A DNA stretch of 64,000 bases from Microbispora oryzae (GCF_017896165.1 NZ_JAFCNB010000002.1:372001-436000), one strand, 5' to 3'; shown: positions 42,672 through 57,842, counted from the first letter of the stretch. The notes: generated by a model not told the origin, from the letters alone. Numbers and translations: made by a program.

Positions 42672-42706
42672 TTCCCACCCCGCATCATCCGATGGAGGTG
42701 ACCCTC

Positions 42707-44161
42707 ATGACCATCTCGAAAGAGACCCGAGCGCCGGAGAGCACCGGGGCCAATCCACTCCGCTGGAAGGCCCTCGCCGTCCTCGCACTCGTGCAGTTCA
42801 TCATTTACGTCGACGCGACCATCGTTAACGTCGCCCTGCCGTCGATCCGCAAGGACCTCGGCTTCACGGCCGACGGGCTGATCTGGGTCGTCAACTGCTA
42901 CCTGATCGCCGCGGGCGGCCTGCTGCTGCTCGGCGGGCGGCTGGCCGACCGGATCGGGCGGCGCCGCGTCTTCTGCCTCGGATCGGCCGCCTTCGCCGTC
43001 GCCTCGCTCATCGCGGGCCTCTCGGTGAGCCCCGGCATGCTGCTGACCGGGCGCGTGATCCAGGGCGTGGCCGAGGCGCTGGCCGCCCCCGCCGGCCTCG
43101 CCATGGTCGCCCTGCTGTTCGAGGACCACAAGGAGCGGGCGAAGGCGTTCGGCATCTGGGCGGGCCTGTCGGGCCTCGGCGCCTGCGCGGGCGTCCTGCT
43201 GTCCGGCGTGTTCACCGGCCTGCTGACCTGGCGTCTCATCTTCCTGATCAACATTCCGCTGGCGGTGATCCCGCTGCTGACCCTGCCGAGGATCATCGAC
43301 GAGAGCCGGGCTCCCTCGACCGGCCGGCGGATCGACTGGGCCGGCGCGGTGCTCATCACCGGCGGCCTGTTCGCCGTCATCTACGGCCTCCTCTCCGCCG
43401 TCCACCAGCCGTGGAGCGCGGCGGGCGTGTGGGGCCCGCTGGCCGCCGGCCTGGTCGCCCTGGCCGTGGCGCTGATCGTCGAGTCGAGCGTCGCCGAGCC
43501 GCTGCTGCCGCTGCGGTTCTTCCGCAACCGGGTCCGCCTGACCGCCAACGGCGTCACGGCCGTCATCGGCGGCGTCTCGGCGGCGGTGTTCTTCATGACC
43601 GTCCTGTACGTCCAGGACGTGCTGGGCTACACGCCGCTGGAGAGCGGTGTCGCCTGGGTGCCGTTCTGCCTGGCCTTCATGGGCGGCCTGTTCGGTTCGA
43701 TGCAGATCATCATGCGGTTCGGCCCGCGGCCCGCGATGTCGCTCGGGCTGCTGGTCGCCTCCGGCGGGCTGTTCCTGTTGTCCCAGCTCCCCGTGAACGG
43801 TTCATTCTGGGCGAATCTGCTGCCCGCGACCGTCCTCGTCGCCGTCGGCTTCGGCATGACGAACCCCGCCATGCAGCAGGCGTCGATGCACGACGTGTCC
43901 CAGGCGGACGCCGGCCTCGGGTCCGGCGTGCTCACGACGCTGCTGCAGCTCAGCGGCGCCCTGGGGCTCGCCGTCTTCGTGCCGATCGCGCTGCGGGAGC
44001 AGGCCTCGTCGGCGGCCGCCGGCGTGAGCGGCGCCGAGGCGGCCGTGTCGGGCTACACACTCGCGTTCGAAGTCGGATCCCTGACGCTACTGGCCGGATC
44101 CGTCGCGGTCCTGTTCTTGTTGAGAGGTGTTCCGGGCCCGCGGGCCCAGCAGGCTGGCTGA
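42707..44161 (+). CDS. DHA2 (EmrB/QacA) family multidrug exporter
   Basis: A 484-residue MFS protein of the 14-TM drug:proton antiporter group. It has the motif IYVDATIVNVALPSIRKDL in TM1, GRLADRIGRRR after TM2 and GWMxG-like segments later (VIQGVAEALAAPAGLAMV). It would pump the cluster product or another toxic compound out of the cell. The ATG at 42707 follows GGAGG. It diverges from the lysR gene and is followed 44 nt later by the polyprenyl synthase gene on the same strand. Confidence 0.92.
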   Translation: MTISKETRAPESTGANPLRWKALAVLALVQFIIYVDATIVNVALPSIRKDLGFTADGLIWVVNCYLIAAGGLLLLGGRLADRIGRRRVFCLGSAAFAVASLIAGLSVSPGMLLTGRVIQGVAEALAAPAGLAMVALLFEDHKERAKAFGIWAGLSGLGACAGVLLSGVFTGLLTWRLIFLINIPLAVIPLLTLPRIIDESRAPSTGRRIDWAGAVLITGGLFAVIYGLLSAVHQPWSAAGVWGPLAAGLVALAVALIVESSVAEPLLPLRFFRNRVRLTANGVTAVIGGVSAAVFFMTVLYVQDVLGYTPLESGVAWVPFCLAFMGGLFGSMQIIMRFGPRPAMSLGLLVASGGLFLLSQLPVNGSFWANLLPATVLVAVGFGMTNPAMQQASMHDVSQADAGLGSGVLTTLLQLSGALGLAVFVPIALREQASSAAAGVSGAEAAVSGYTLAFEVGSLTLLAGSVAVLFLLRGVPGPRAQQAG

Positions 44162-44205
44162 ACTTCCCAACCGTCAACGCCGGATGTGAGAAGGGGGTAG
44201 TCGAA

Positions 44206-45303
44206 GTGACAATCATCGATGAATCCGCAGTCGATCTCGGAACTCCCGCAGTGAACGTCGCGAACGCGGTGACCACCTCGGACGCGAAGGACGTGGCAGA
44301 CGTGGCACAAGCAGCGGAAAAAGCGCTTCGCCGCGCTCGGCTGCTGGTTGGACCGGAGCTCCGCAAGGCCGTACAACGGCTCGACGACCCGGTGCGCACG
44401 GTGGCGGGCTTCCACTTCGGCTGGTGGGGACCCACCGGCGAGCCCGTCATGGCGGACACGGGCGGAGACATGTGCTCCACGCTCGTGCTCACCTGCGCCG
44501 AGGCCCTCGGAGCGGACCCGCGGTCGGCGCTCGCGCCGGCCGCCGCGATCGACCTCGTTCACAATTCCTGGCTGCTCCACGACGACGTCATGGAGTGCGC
44601 TCTCACCCGGCGGGGCCGGCAGGCCACCTGGGCCGTGTTCGGCCGGTCTCAGGCGATCCTGGCCGGGGACGCGCTGCTCGTCCTCGGCATGGGATCGCTG
44701 ACCGGCCACACGCACATCGCGGAGATCAGCGCGGCGATGCTCGACCTGATCTCCTGGCAGGGCTCCGACCTGGCGTTCGACGAACGGTTCGACCTCCAGC
44801 CGTGCGGCTCGGAGGTCGAGGAGCGCCTGACTGCGTCGTCGGGGAAGGTCGGGGCGCTGTACGGCGGCGCGTGCGCCCTCGGCGCGGTTTCGGCCGGGGC
44901 CGATCCCGCCACCACCGCCGCGCTGCGGCAGTTCGGGCGGCGCATCGGGCTCGCCGCCCAGTTCGTCGACGACCTGCGGGCCATGCGGGAGTCGGGCGCG
45001 AGGTCGCTGCGGAAGCGTTCTCTGGTGGTGGCCGCCGCGCTGAGCAGTTGCACCCGCGCGGGCCGGCGGCTCGGCGAGCTCTTCGGCCGGCCCGAGCGGC
45101 TGAGCCCCGAGGAGAAGGCCGAGGCGGCCCGGCTGGTCGAGAAGGCGGGCGGACCCCGCTGGGCCGAGCAGGCCGTCCGCTGGCAGCGCGAGCAGGCGCT
45201 GCGGTGCCTGGCCGAGGCGGATCTCGCGCCCGCCCCCGCGGCGGAGCTGGCCGCGCTCGCCGATCTGGTCACCCGCGAGGGATACCGGAGGGGCGAGATG
45301 TAG
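44206..45303 (+). CDS. Polyprenyl diphosphate synthase-family protein
   Basis: A 365-residue trans-isoprenyl diphosphate synthase-like protein: VAGFHFGWWGPTG, SWLLHDDVMECALTRRGRQATW, the second Asp motif region GLAAQFVDDLRAM and GKVGALYGGACALG. The first Asp-rich motif reads DDVME instead of DDVMD, and the second has only two Asp, as in several actinobacterial relatives. It should condense isopentenyl units or act on a prenyl diphosphate. No terpene cyclase or prenyltransferase is nearby. The GTG at 44206 follows AAGGGGG. It is probably co-transcribed with the exporter; a link to the NRPS product is unproven. Confidence 0.85.
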   Translation: MTIIDESAVDLGTPAVNVANAVTTSDAKDVADVAQAAEKALRRARLLVGPELRKAVQRLDDPVRTVAGFHFGWWGPTGEPVMADTGGDMCSTLVLTCAEALGADPRSALAPAAAIDLVHNSWLLHDDVMECALTRRGRQATWAVFGRSQAILAGDALLVLGMGSLTGHTHIAEISAAMLDLISWQGSDLAFDERFDLQPCGSEVEERLTASSGKVGALYGGACALGAVSAGADPATTAALRQFGRRIGLAAQFVDDLRAMRESGARSLRKRSLVVAAALSSCTRAGRRLGELFGRPERLSPEEKAEAARLVEKAGGPRWAEQAVRWQREQALRCLAEADLAPAPAAELAALADLVTREGYRRGEM

Positions 45304-45352
45304 GACGCGCTCACTCCGGCCTCATTCGACGTGAGGCCGACGAGCCTTCCGG

Positions 45353-45412
45353 GCGAGGGCCCCCGGCGGCGGACGTGGCGACAGACCACGACCTCCGGCC
45401 GGGGGCCCTCGC
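45353..45412 (+). terminator. Large hairpin after the polyprenyl synthase gene
   Basis: A perfect 15-bp stem (45353-45367 with 45398-45412) whose 30-nt loop contains a further small CGTGG/CCACG stem. A separate 8-bp hairpin lies just before it (about 45317-45339). Together they probably end the exporter/prenyl synthase transcript. Confidence 0.75.
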
Positions 45413-45592
45413 CGTTCCGGACGTTCGCCGTGCCGACCCTTCCCCGTAACCCGCCTGTCGGTGGCGGGTCCGGCGCGCCGGGTGTCGTGGATCGACGGGG
45501 CGCCGCCATGCCGGGGAGGCATGAGATGGCACCCAAACTTGTATCGTTCAATCCCTTGGATTAGTCGTGTTTTTGGCGGTAGGTTTGGCGGC

Positions 45593-46030
45593 ATGACCCC
45601 CTCCCCGACCCCGACCACCGCCGAGGAACTACGCGGTGCCGGCCTGCGGGTGACGGCCGCCCGCGTCGCACTGCTCGAAACCGTCAGGAACGGCGACCAT
45701 CTCGACGTCGAGACGCTGGCCGCCGGCGTCCGCGACCGGGTTGGCCACATCTCTCTCCAAGCCGTCTACGAGGCCCTCCACGCGCTCACCATGGCGGGGC
45801 TCGTACGCCGGATCGAACCGGCCGGCAGCCCGGCCCGGTTCGAGGGACGTGTCGGGGACAATCACCACCACGTCGTGTGCCGGTCGTGCGGTGTCGTCGC
45901 CGACGTCGACTGCGCGGTGGGTGAGGCTCCTTGCCTGACCGCGTCCGACGACCACGGCTTCTCGATCGAGGAGGCCGACGTCATCTACTGGGGCCTGTGC
46001 CCCGCCTGTTCCACCGCGCGCAGTTCATGA
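45593..46030 (+). CDS. furA: Fur-family repressor, FurA-like
   Basis: A 145-residue Fur protein: ELRGAGLRVTAARVALLETV, HISLQAVYEALHALTMAGLVRRI and the metal-binding region DNHHHVVCRSCGVVADVDCA, with a second Cys pair in GLCPACSTA. Its place 35 nt before katG in the same direction matches the well-known furA-katG operon, in which FurA senses peroxide through iron and represses both genes. The start is ATG at 45593. The AT-rich stretch at about 45530-45575 is the likely auto-operator, though I cannot define its limits. Confidence 0.92.
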   Translation: MTPSPTPTTAEELRGAGLRVTAARVALLETVRNGDHLDVETLAAGVRDRVGHISLQAVYEALHALTMAGLVRRIEPAGSPARFEGRVGDNHHHVVCRSCGVVADVDCAVGEAPCLTASDDHGFSIEEADVIYWGLCPACSTARSS

Positions 46031-46041
46031 ATCCCCCGTGA

Positions 46042-48300
<2,259 letters not shown>

Positions 48301-48353
48301 CGATTCCGCCTCGATGACGATTCCAGCTCGATGACGAACCGCTGATCGTCGCG

Positions 48354-48389
48354 GCAGGCCCCCGCGCCCGGCTGGGCGCGGGGGCCTGC
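48354..48389. terminator. Hairpin terminator between katG and NRPS3
   Basis: A perfect 16-bp stem (48354-48369 with 48374-48389) and GGCT loop, 54 bp after the katG stop and 86 bp from the NRPS3 stop. It serves both convergent transcripts. Short CCTGCAG and TTCGTCTCT repeats fill the remaining space to 48475. Confidence 0.88.
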
Positions 48390-48475
48390 TCGTGCTTCGC
48401 CCGCTCTCCCTTCTGTCCGTCCCTGCAGCCGGTCCCTGCAGCTCGTCCCCTCCTGTTCGTCTCTGCTGTTCGTCT

Positions 48476-53107
<4,632 letters not shown>

Positions 53108-53172
53108 GTTTGCTCCCATCCCTGTCTCGGACTCGAGATCCGGGCACGCGGGGCGCACCCGGGTGCGTCAGG

Positions 53173-53204
53173 ACGGTAGGAAGCGCGAGTTAGCCGCTGG
53201 TTAC
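53173..53204 (-). promoter_or_regulatory. SARP-type operator/promoter of NRPS3
   Basis: Read leftward: GTAACCA (53198-53204), GCGG, CTAACTC (53187-53193), 8 bp, -10 TACCGT (53173-53178). The expected start is near 53166, about 60 nt before the GTG. It marks the right-hand limit of the cluster. Confidence 0.8.
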
Positions 53205-53266
53205 GGCACCGGCCGTTTCCCCGCAGTCCGCTGCCAGACACGGCTGGGCGTGCCAGACTGCGGGCC

Positions 53267-53890
53267 ATGGATGTGAAGACCGTCCACCTCGCCGTCTACG
53301 AGACGCTGGCCGACTGGGAGTACGGCCACGCCGTCGCCCACATCAACAACCCCAGGTTCCAGCGCAGGCCGGGGGCGTACCGGGTCCGCACGGTCGCCGG
53401 GACCGCGGCGCCCATCACGACCCTGGGCGGGCTGCGGGTCACGCCCGACCTGACCGTGGACGACCTCGACCCGGCGGACAGCGCCATGCTGATCATGCCG
53501 GGCGCCGGGGAGTGGCAGCGCGGCAACGCCGTGTTCGCCCGCGCCGCGCGGAGCTTCCTGTCCGCCGGCGTGCCGGTGGCCGCGATCTGCGGCGCCACCT
53601 ACGCGCTCGCCCGCGAGGGCCTGCTCAACGATCGCGACCACACCAGCAACGCGCTGAGCTCGCTGACGAAGACGCGGGCCTACACGGGCACGGACCGCTA
53701 TCGGGACGAGCCGGCGGTCAGGGACCGGGGGCTCGTCACCGCCGGCGCGACCGGCTCGCTGGAGTTCGCCCGCGAGATCTTCGCCGAGCTGGAGCTGTAC
53801 ACGCCGGAGGCCCTGGACGCCTGGTACGGCTTCCAGCGCACCGGCGACCCGAAGCTCTACTTCAGGATGGCCAAGGCGAGCGCCGCGTAG
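53267..53890 (+). CDS. DJ-1/PfpI-family protein
   Basis: A 207-residue class I amidotransferase-like protein: LAVYETLADWEYGHAVAHI at the start, LIMPGAGEWQ and the nucleophilic elbow Cys in VAAICGATYALAREGLL. Members are glyoxalases, chaperone-like hydrolases or regulators; the exact role cannot be told. The start is ATG at 53267, divergent from NRPS3 with about 60 bp between it and the SARP-type site. Confidence 0.87.
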   Translation: MDVKTVHLAVYETLADWEYGHAVAHINNPRFQRRPGAYRVRTVAGTAAPITTLGGLRVTPDLTVDDLDPADSAMLIMPGAGEWQRGNAVFARAARSFLSAGVPVAAICGATYALAREGLLNDRDHTSNALSSLTKTRAYTGTDRYRDEPAVRDRGLVTAGATGSLEFAREIFAELELYTPEALDAWYGFQRTGDPKLYFRMAKASAA

Positions 53891-53914
53891 CGGGCGGGCA
53901 CCGGGCAGGCGACC

Positions 53915-54319
53915 TCAGGAGGCCGACTCGCGGTCCTGGGCGGTGACCCCGTCCGGGATGGCCAGGACGCCCCGGTAGTAGGCGATCTTCCGCTTGATGA
54001 CGTCCTGCTGGCGCCGCAACTCGGCGATCTGCTCCTCGACCTTGCGGTCGTGTCTCTCCAGCACGGCGATCCGGTCCTTGACGTTCGGCTCGTCCTGCCA
54101 CACCAGCTCGGCGAACCGCCGCATCTCCGCGATCGGCATGCCGGTGTCCCGCAGGCACCGCACCATGCCGAGCCAGCTCACGTCGTCTTCGGTGAACCTC
54201 CGCTGACCCGCGGCGTTGCGGCGGACCCGCCGCAGCAGGCCGATGCGCTCGTAGTAACGCAGCGTGTCGAGGCTGAATCCCGTCTCTTCGGCGACCTGTC
54301 CAGGCGTGTACACAGTCAC
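53915..54319 (-). CDS. MerR-family transcriptional regulator
   Basis: A 134-residue MerR protein: helix-turn-helix YTPGQVAEETGFSLDTLRYYER and wing LLRRVRRNAAGQRRFTEDD, followed by a long coiled-coil dimer helix (NVKDRIAVLERHDRKVEEQ) and no Cys-rich metal site, so it senses an organic ligand or redox state. I use the GTG at 54319. It diverges from the aldo/keto reductase gene, and a MerR-type promoter with 19-bp spacer lies between them. Confidence 0.92.
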   Translation of the reverse strand: MTVYTPGQVAEETGFSLDTLRYYERIGLLRRVRRNAAGQRRFTEDDVSWLGMVRCLRDTGMPIAEMRRFAELVWQDEPNVKDRIAVLERHDRKVEEQIAELRRQQDVIKRKIAYYRGVLAIPDGVTAQDRESAS

Positions 54320-54344
54320 ACCATCGATCCTGTCACAGCGGGGA

Positions 54345-54376
54345 CTTGAGGTGGAGCGCACTCCAGGGACCAGGCT
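54345..54376 (+). promoter_or_regulatory. MerR-type operator/promoter of the aldo/keto reductase
   Basis: A -35 TTGAGG (54346-54351) and a -10 CAGGCT (54371-54376) are 19 bp apart, the stretched spacing MerR activators need. The spacer holds the inverted repeat TGGAG/CTCCA around 54352-54365. The -10 ends 7 nt before the reductase ATG, so the transcript is probably leaderless. Confidence 0.8.
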
Positions 54377-54383
54377 GGGGGGC

Positions 54384-55292
54384 ATGGCAATCGCTTTGGG
54401 GACGATCCCGTTCGGGACCACCGTGGACGAGCCGACGTCATTCGCCATCCTCGACCGGTTCGTGGACTCCGGTGGCACGATCATCGACACAGCCGACAAC
54501 TATCCCTTCTGGCAGGACGGCACGACGGGCGACGAGAGCGAGACGACGATCGGCCGCTGGCTCGCCAAGCGCGGCAACCGCGACCGGGTGGTCATCAGCA
54601 CCAAGGTCGGCGGCCGCCCCACCGTGCCGGGCGACCGCACACTCGACTCGGCGGAGGGGCTGTCCGCCGCAACCGTCCGCGGCGCCGTGGAGGGCAGTCT
54701 GCGGCGGCTCGGCGTCGACCACGTCGACGTCTACTGGGCGCACCTCGAGGACCGGTCGGTTCCTCTCCTGGAGACCCTGATCGCGTTCGACGAGCTGGTC
54801 ACGGCCGGAAAGGTCAAGCGACTCGGCGCGAGCAACCACGCGACCTGGCGGCTGGAGCGCGCCCGCGCGCTGGCCGCCGCCCACGACCTCACGCCGTACA
54901 CGCTGGTGCAGATGCGCCACTCCTATCTGCGCCCGCGCCCGTGGGTGCGGCTGCCTGAGGGCGGCCACGTCCAGGTGAGCGAGGAGACGCTCGACTACGT
55001 GAGGTCCGAGGGCCTCACCCTGTGGGTCTACACGTCGCTGCTCGCGGGGGCGTACACCCACAAGCCCCTGCCGGAGCACTACGACCACCCGGGAACGACG
55101 CGGCGGCTCGCCGTGCTACGGGAGGTGGCCGCCGAGCTCGGCGCCACGCCCAACCAGGTGGTGCTGGCCTGGCTGAAGGCCCAGGACATCGTGCCGCTCG
55201 TGGGCGTCAGCTCGATCGCCCAGCTCGACGAGCTGCTCACCGAGATCGACCTCGATCCCGCGCTGATCGCCCGCCTCGACGCCCCGGCGTGA
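54384..55292 (+). CDS. Aldo/keto reductase
   Basis: A 302-residue NADPH-dependent oxidoreductase with the (beta/alpha)8 fold: IIDTADNYPFW carries catalytic Asp and Tyr, VISTKVGGRPTV the Lys, DVYWAHLED the His, and the C-terminal LVGVSSIAQLDELL binds the cofactor. It reduces an aldehyde or ketone. The ATG at 54384 is right after the -10, with G-tract but no spaced ribosome site. MerR control suggests induction by a toxic carbonyl or oxidant. Confidence 0.9.
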   Translation: MAIALGTIPFGTTVDEPTSFAILDRFVDSGGTIIDTADNYPFWQDGTTGDESETTIGRWLAKRGNRDRVVISTKVGGRPTVPGDRTLDSAEGLSAATVRGAVEGSLRRLGVDHVDVYWAHLEDRSVPLLETLIAFDELVTAGKVKRLGASNHATWRLERARALAAAHDLTPYTLVQMRHSYLRPRPWVRLPEGGHVQVSEETLDYVRSEGLTLWVYTSLLAGAYTHKPLPEHYDHPGTTRRLAVLREVAAELGATPNQVVLAWLKAQDIVPLVGVSSIAQLDELLTEIDLDPALIARLDAPA

Positions 55293-55350
55293 CGGGCGGC
55301 CTCGATCCGGGTGCCCCGCCTCGCCCCGGATACGCCTCAGGTACGCCGCC

Positions 55351-56010
55351 TCAGCTCAGGTACGCCGACAGGTAGCGGCGGACCAGGCTCTTGCACTCGG
55401 CCACGAGGCCGGGGTCGCCCTCGGGGTGGGCGCGGAAGGCGAGCTTGAGCACGGCGTCGGCGGCCTCGACCGCGACCAGGAAGGCGCGGGCGAGGCCGTC
55501 GTCGGGCGGCACGCCGAGCATCTCGACCGTGAGCGCGCGCAGCCGGTCGGCCACCACGACGTTGTTCTCCAGCGCCTCGTCGAGCACCCGCTGTGTGCCG
55601 GGCAGGGCCGGGCCTCCCGGCCCGGCCAGCACCTCGCCGAAGTCGACCACTCCGAAGCCCGGCCTGCTCCGCTTCATCCTGACGAACTCGTCGATGCCGA
55701 GATCGACGGCGGCGGTCCAGTCCGGCAGCGACTCGGTGGTCAGCCGGTCCGACATCACGTCCAGGAACGCCTCCAGGTTCCGCAGGGCGAGCGCCCGGAC
55801 CAGCGCCTGTTTGTCGGTGAAGAACTGGTAGAAGGTCCCGATGGGCACGCCCGCCCTCCGGGCCACCTCCTTGGTGGTCAGCCCCTCGTAGCCCACCTCG
55901 TCGAGCAGCCGGGCCGACTCGTCCAGCATCCGCTCGACCCGCTCCTGGCTGCGGCGCTGAGCCGGCCTGCGTCGCAGCGTCCCCTCACTCACGTACGTCG
56001 TCCGCTCCAC
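55351..56010 (-). CDS. TetR-family transcriptional regulator
   Basis: A 219-residue TetR repressor: RVERMLDESARLLDEVGYEG, then TTKEVARRAGVPIGTFYQFF and DKQALVRALA form the helix-turn-helix domain; the ligand domain follows. It starts at GTG 56010 and diverges from the beta-glucosidase gene, which it may control. Its first codons and leader lie within a 41-bp sequence repeated on the far side of the glucosidase gene. It converges on the aldo/keto reductase; imperfect TCAGGTACGCC repeats lie between the two stops. Confidence 0.9.
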   Translation of the reverse strand: MERTTYVSEGTLRRRPAQRRSQERVERMLDESARLLDEVGYEGLTTKEVARRAGVPIGTFYQFFTDKQALVRALALRNLEAFLDVMSDRLTTESLPDWTAAVDLGIDEFVRMKRSRPGFGVVDFGEVLAGPGGPALPGTQRVLDEALENNVVVADRLRALTVEMLGVPPDDGLARAFLVAVEAADAVLKLAFRAHPEGDPGLVAECKSLVRRYLSAYLS

Positions 56011-56022
56011 AACAACACACGC
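55982..56022. repeat. 41-bp direct repeat, copy 1 (TetR gene 5' end)
   Basis: This copy spans the TetR leader and first nine or ten codons. A copy with one mismatch (T to A) lies in the same orientation at 57406-57446 beyond the glucosidase gene. Confidence 0.95.
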
Positions 56023-56103
56023 TCCCCAGCGTCGGTTTTCCCACCCTAATCGGGCAGGCCTCCACAGCGGACCGGCACGCGACTAACATGAGGGCCCCTC
56101 ACA

Positions 56104-57402
56104 GTGCCGGAAGGGCTCGACATGTTCCTCTGGGGTACGGCCACCGCGTCCTATCAGATCGAGGGCGCCGTCGGCGAAGACGGCAGGGGCCCCTCGATCT
56201 GGGACACCTTCTGCCACACGCCCGGCCGGGTCAGGGACGGCCACACCGGAGACGTGGCCTGCGACCATTACCACCGCTGGCGGGAGGACATCGCGCTGGT
56301 CAAGGGCGCCGGGCTCAACGCGTACCGGTTCTCGATCGCCTGGCCGCGCGTCCTGCCGGCCGGGACGGGCGCGGTCAACCAGGCGGGACTCGACTTCTAC
56401 GACCGGCTCGTGGACGTGCTCTGCGCGGAGGGGATCGTCCCCGTGCCGACGCTCTTCCACTGGGACCTGCCGCAGGCGCTGGAAGACGGGGGCGGCTGGC
56501 TCGACCGCGACACGGCCGCACGCTTCGCCGACTACGCGGCGGTGGTGGCACGGCGGCTGTCCGACCGGGTCCGGATGTGGATCACCCTCAACGAGCCGTT
56601 CGTCCACATGGTCTACGGCTATGCCCTGGGGACGCACGCGCCGGGCCGGGCGCTCTTCCTCGACGCTCTGCCGGTCGCCCACCACCAGCTGCTCGGCCAT
56701 GGCCTGGCCGCGCGGGCCCTGCGGGCGAACGGTGCCGAGCAGGTGCTGATCACCAACAACTGCACCCCGGTCTGGCCGGCGTCCGCCGCACCGGAGGACG
56801 TCGCCGCGGCCGACGCGTACGACACGCTGCACAACCGGCTGTTCAACGACCCCGTTCTGCTCGGCCGCTACCCGGACCTGTCGGCGTACGGCATCGGGGA
56901 ACCGGCGTTCGTCCAGCCCGGCGACCTGGAGACGATCGCCCAGCCGCTCGACGGCCTGGGGATCAACTACTACAACCCCACTCGGATCGCCCGGCCCGAC
57001 GATGAGGGACTCCCGTTCCGGGACGCCGGGATCACCGGCTACCCCACCACGGCGTTCGGCTGGCCGGTCGTCCCGGACGGGCTGCGGGAGCTGCTGGAGT
57101 CCCTCAGAGCCCGGTACGGCGAGGCGCTCCCGCCCGTCTACGTCACCGAGAACGGCTGCTCCTACGAGGAGCTCGACGACCGGGAGCGGATCGCCTATCT
57201 CGACGGGCACATCGCGGCGATGGAACGGGCCGAGGGCGTCGACGTGCGGGGCTACTTCGTCTGGTCGCTGCTCGACAACTTCGAGTGGGCGGAGGGCTAC
57301 AACCAGCGGTTCGGCCTGGTCCACGTCGACTTCGCGACCCAGGAGCGCACGCCCAAGGCGTCGTACCACTGGCTGCGCGACCGGATCGCCGGCCGCACCT
57401 GA
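56104..57402 (+). CDS. Beta-glucosidase, glycoside hydrolase family 1
   Basis: A 432-residue GH1 enzyme that cleaves terminal beta-glucosyl units in the cytosol. It has FLWGTATASYQIEGA near the start, FHWDLPQAL, acid/base Glu in TLNEPFVHMVYG and nucleophile Glu in YVTENGCS. No signal peptide. The GTG at 56104 keeps the family's PEG motif; an ATG at 56122 with GGAAGGG upstream is equally plausible. No sugar transporter is adjacent. The gene is bracketed by 41-bp direct repeats, which suggests that it or the TetR gene was rearranged. Confidence 0.94.
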   Translation: MPEGLDMFLWGTATASYQIEGAVGEDGRGPSIWDTFCHTPGRVRDGHTGDVACDHYHRWREDIALVKGAGLNAYRFSIAWPRVLPAGTGAVNQAGLDFYDRLVDVLCAEGIVPVPTLFHWDLPQALEDGGGWLDRDTAARFADYAAVVARRLSDRVRMWITLNEPFVHMVYGYALGTHAPGRALFLDALPVAHHQLLGHGLAARALRANGAEQVLITNNCTPVWPASAAPEDVAAADAYDTLHNRLFNDPVLLGRYPDLSAYGIGEPAFVQPGDLETIAQPLDGLGINYYNPTRIARPDDEGLPFRDAGITGYPTTAFGWPVVPDGLRELLESLRARYGEALPPVYVTENGCSYEELDDRERIAYLDGHIAAMERAEGVDVRGYFVWSLLDNFEWAEGYNQRFGLVHVDFATQERTPKASYHWLRDRIAGRT

Positions 57403-57405
57403 AAA

Positions 57406-57446
57406 CCCTCACTCACGAACGTCGTCCGCTCCACAACAACACACGC
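57406..57446. repeat. 41-bp direct repeat, copy 2 (remnant of a TetR gene start)
   Basis: It matches 55982-56022 with one mismatch. On the minus strand it still reads V-E-R-T-T-F-V-S-E-G after GTG, then runs into the glucosidase stop region, so it is a leftover of a second TetR gene start rather than a functional gene. Confidence 0.95.
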
Positions 57447-57463
57447 CGCATTGGTGCGGAGGT

Positions 57464-57562
57464 TCAGTCAGCCCACACCACCTCGTAGATCGAGATCAGC
57501 TGAGCTTCTTCGTTGACGTGAAAGTGGATCAGGCCGAGACGTGCGTCGGACCCGGGCAAGAC
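57464..57562 (-). pseudogene. Fragment resembling the C-terminus of a RelE-like toxin
   Basis: In the frame offset from the DUF6247 gene, the last 32 codons read VLPGSDARLGLIHF, then HVNEEAQLISIYEVVWAD and a stop. This looks like the tail of a small toxin-type protein of toxin-antitoxin modules. No start or N-terminal part is present. It overlaps the 3' end of the DUF6247 gene, so a deletion probably joined the two. The family assignment is tentative. Confidence 0.4.
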
Positions 57563-57842
57563 GTTCCTGCCAGTCGGGGACGGCTTCGTCCAGAGCGACG
57601 AATTCACCGACGCCCCGGGCCGCGTCCTCAGCACGTTGGTCGTAGGCGGGGTCGGCGAACGCGATCGAGTTCAGCCACCACAGGTTGAGAAGCTCGGGAA
57701 GACGGTGATACTCACCGGGTTCGCGCGCCGCTTCCCATGCCTCGTGATATTGAGCGAGGAAGACCGGACGCCACTTCTCAGGCAGTGCCTGGAGAATCCC
57801 CCGCGGGTCGTATCGAGGATCATGAACCGGCTGCGCGCTCAT
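57468..57842 (-). CDS. DUF6247-like protein, possibly with altered C-terminus
   Basis: A 124-residue protein whose first 95 residues (DPRGILQALPEKWRPVFLAQYHEAWEAA, then LPELLNLWWLNSIAFADPAY) match small actinobacterial DUF6247-type proteins, often found with toxin genes and perhaps antitoxins. The last 30 residues are basic, Arg/Ser/Asp-rich and overlap in another frame a toxin-like tail, so the end may be an artefact of a deletion. It starts at ATG 57842. Confidence 0.6.
   Translation of the reverse strand: MSAQPVHDPRYDPRGILQALPEKWRPVFLAQYHEAWEAAREPGEYHRLPELLNLWWLNSIAFADPAYDQRAEDAARGVGEFVALDEAVPDWQERLARVRRTSRPDPLSRQRRSSADLDLRGGVG

Noticed and set aside
42548-42706. A SARP-type site for the exporter or lysR gene
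   Set aside because: GGAACCG and GGACCGG occur, but no pair has the 11-bp period, 8-bp gap and TANNNT hexamer.
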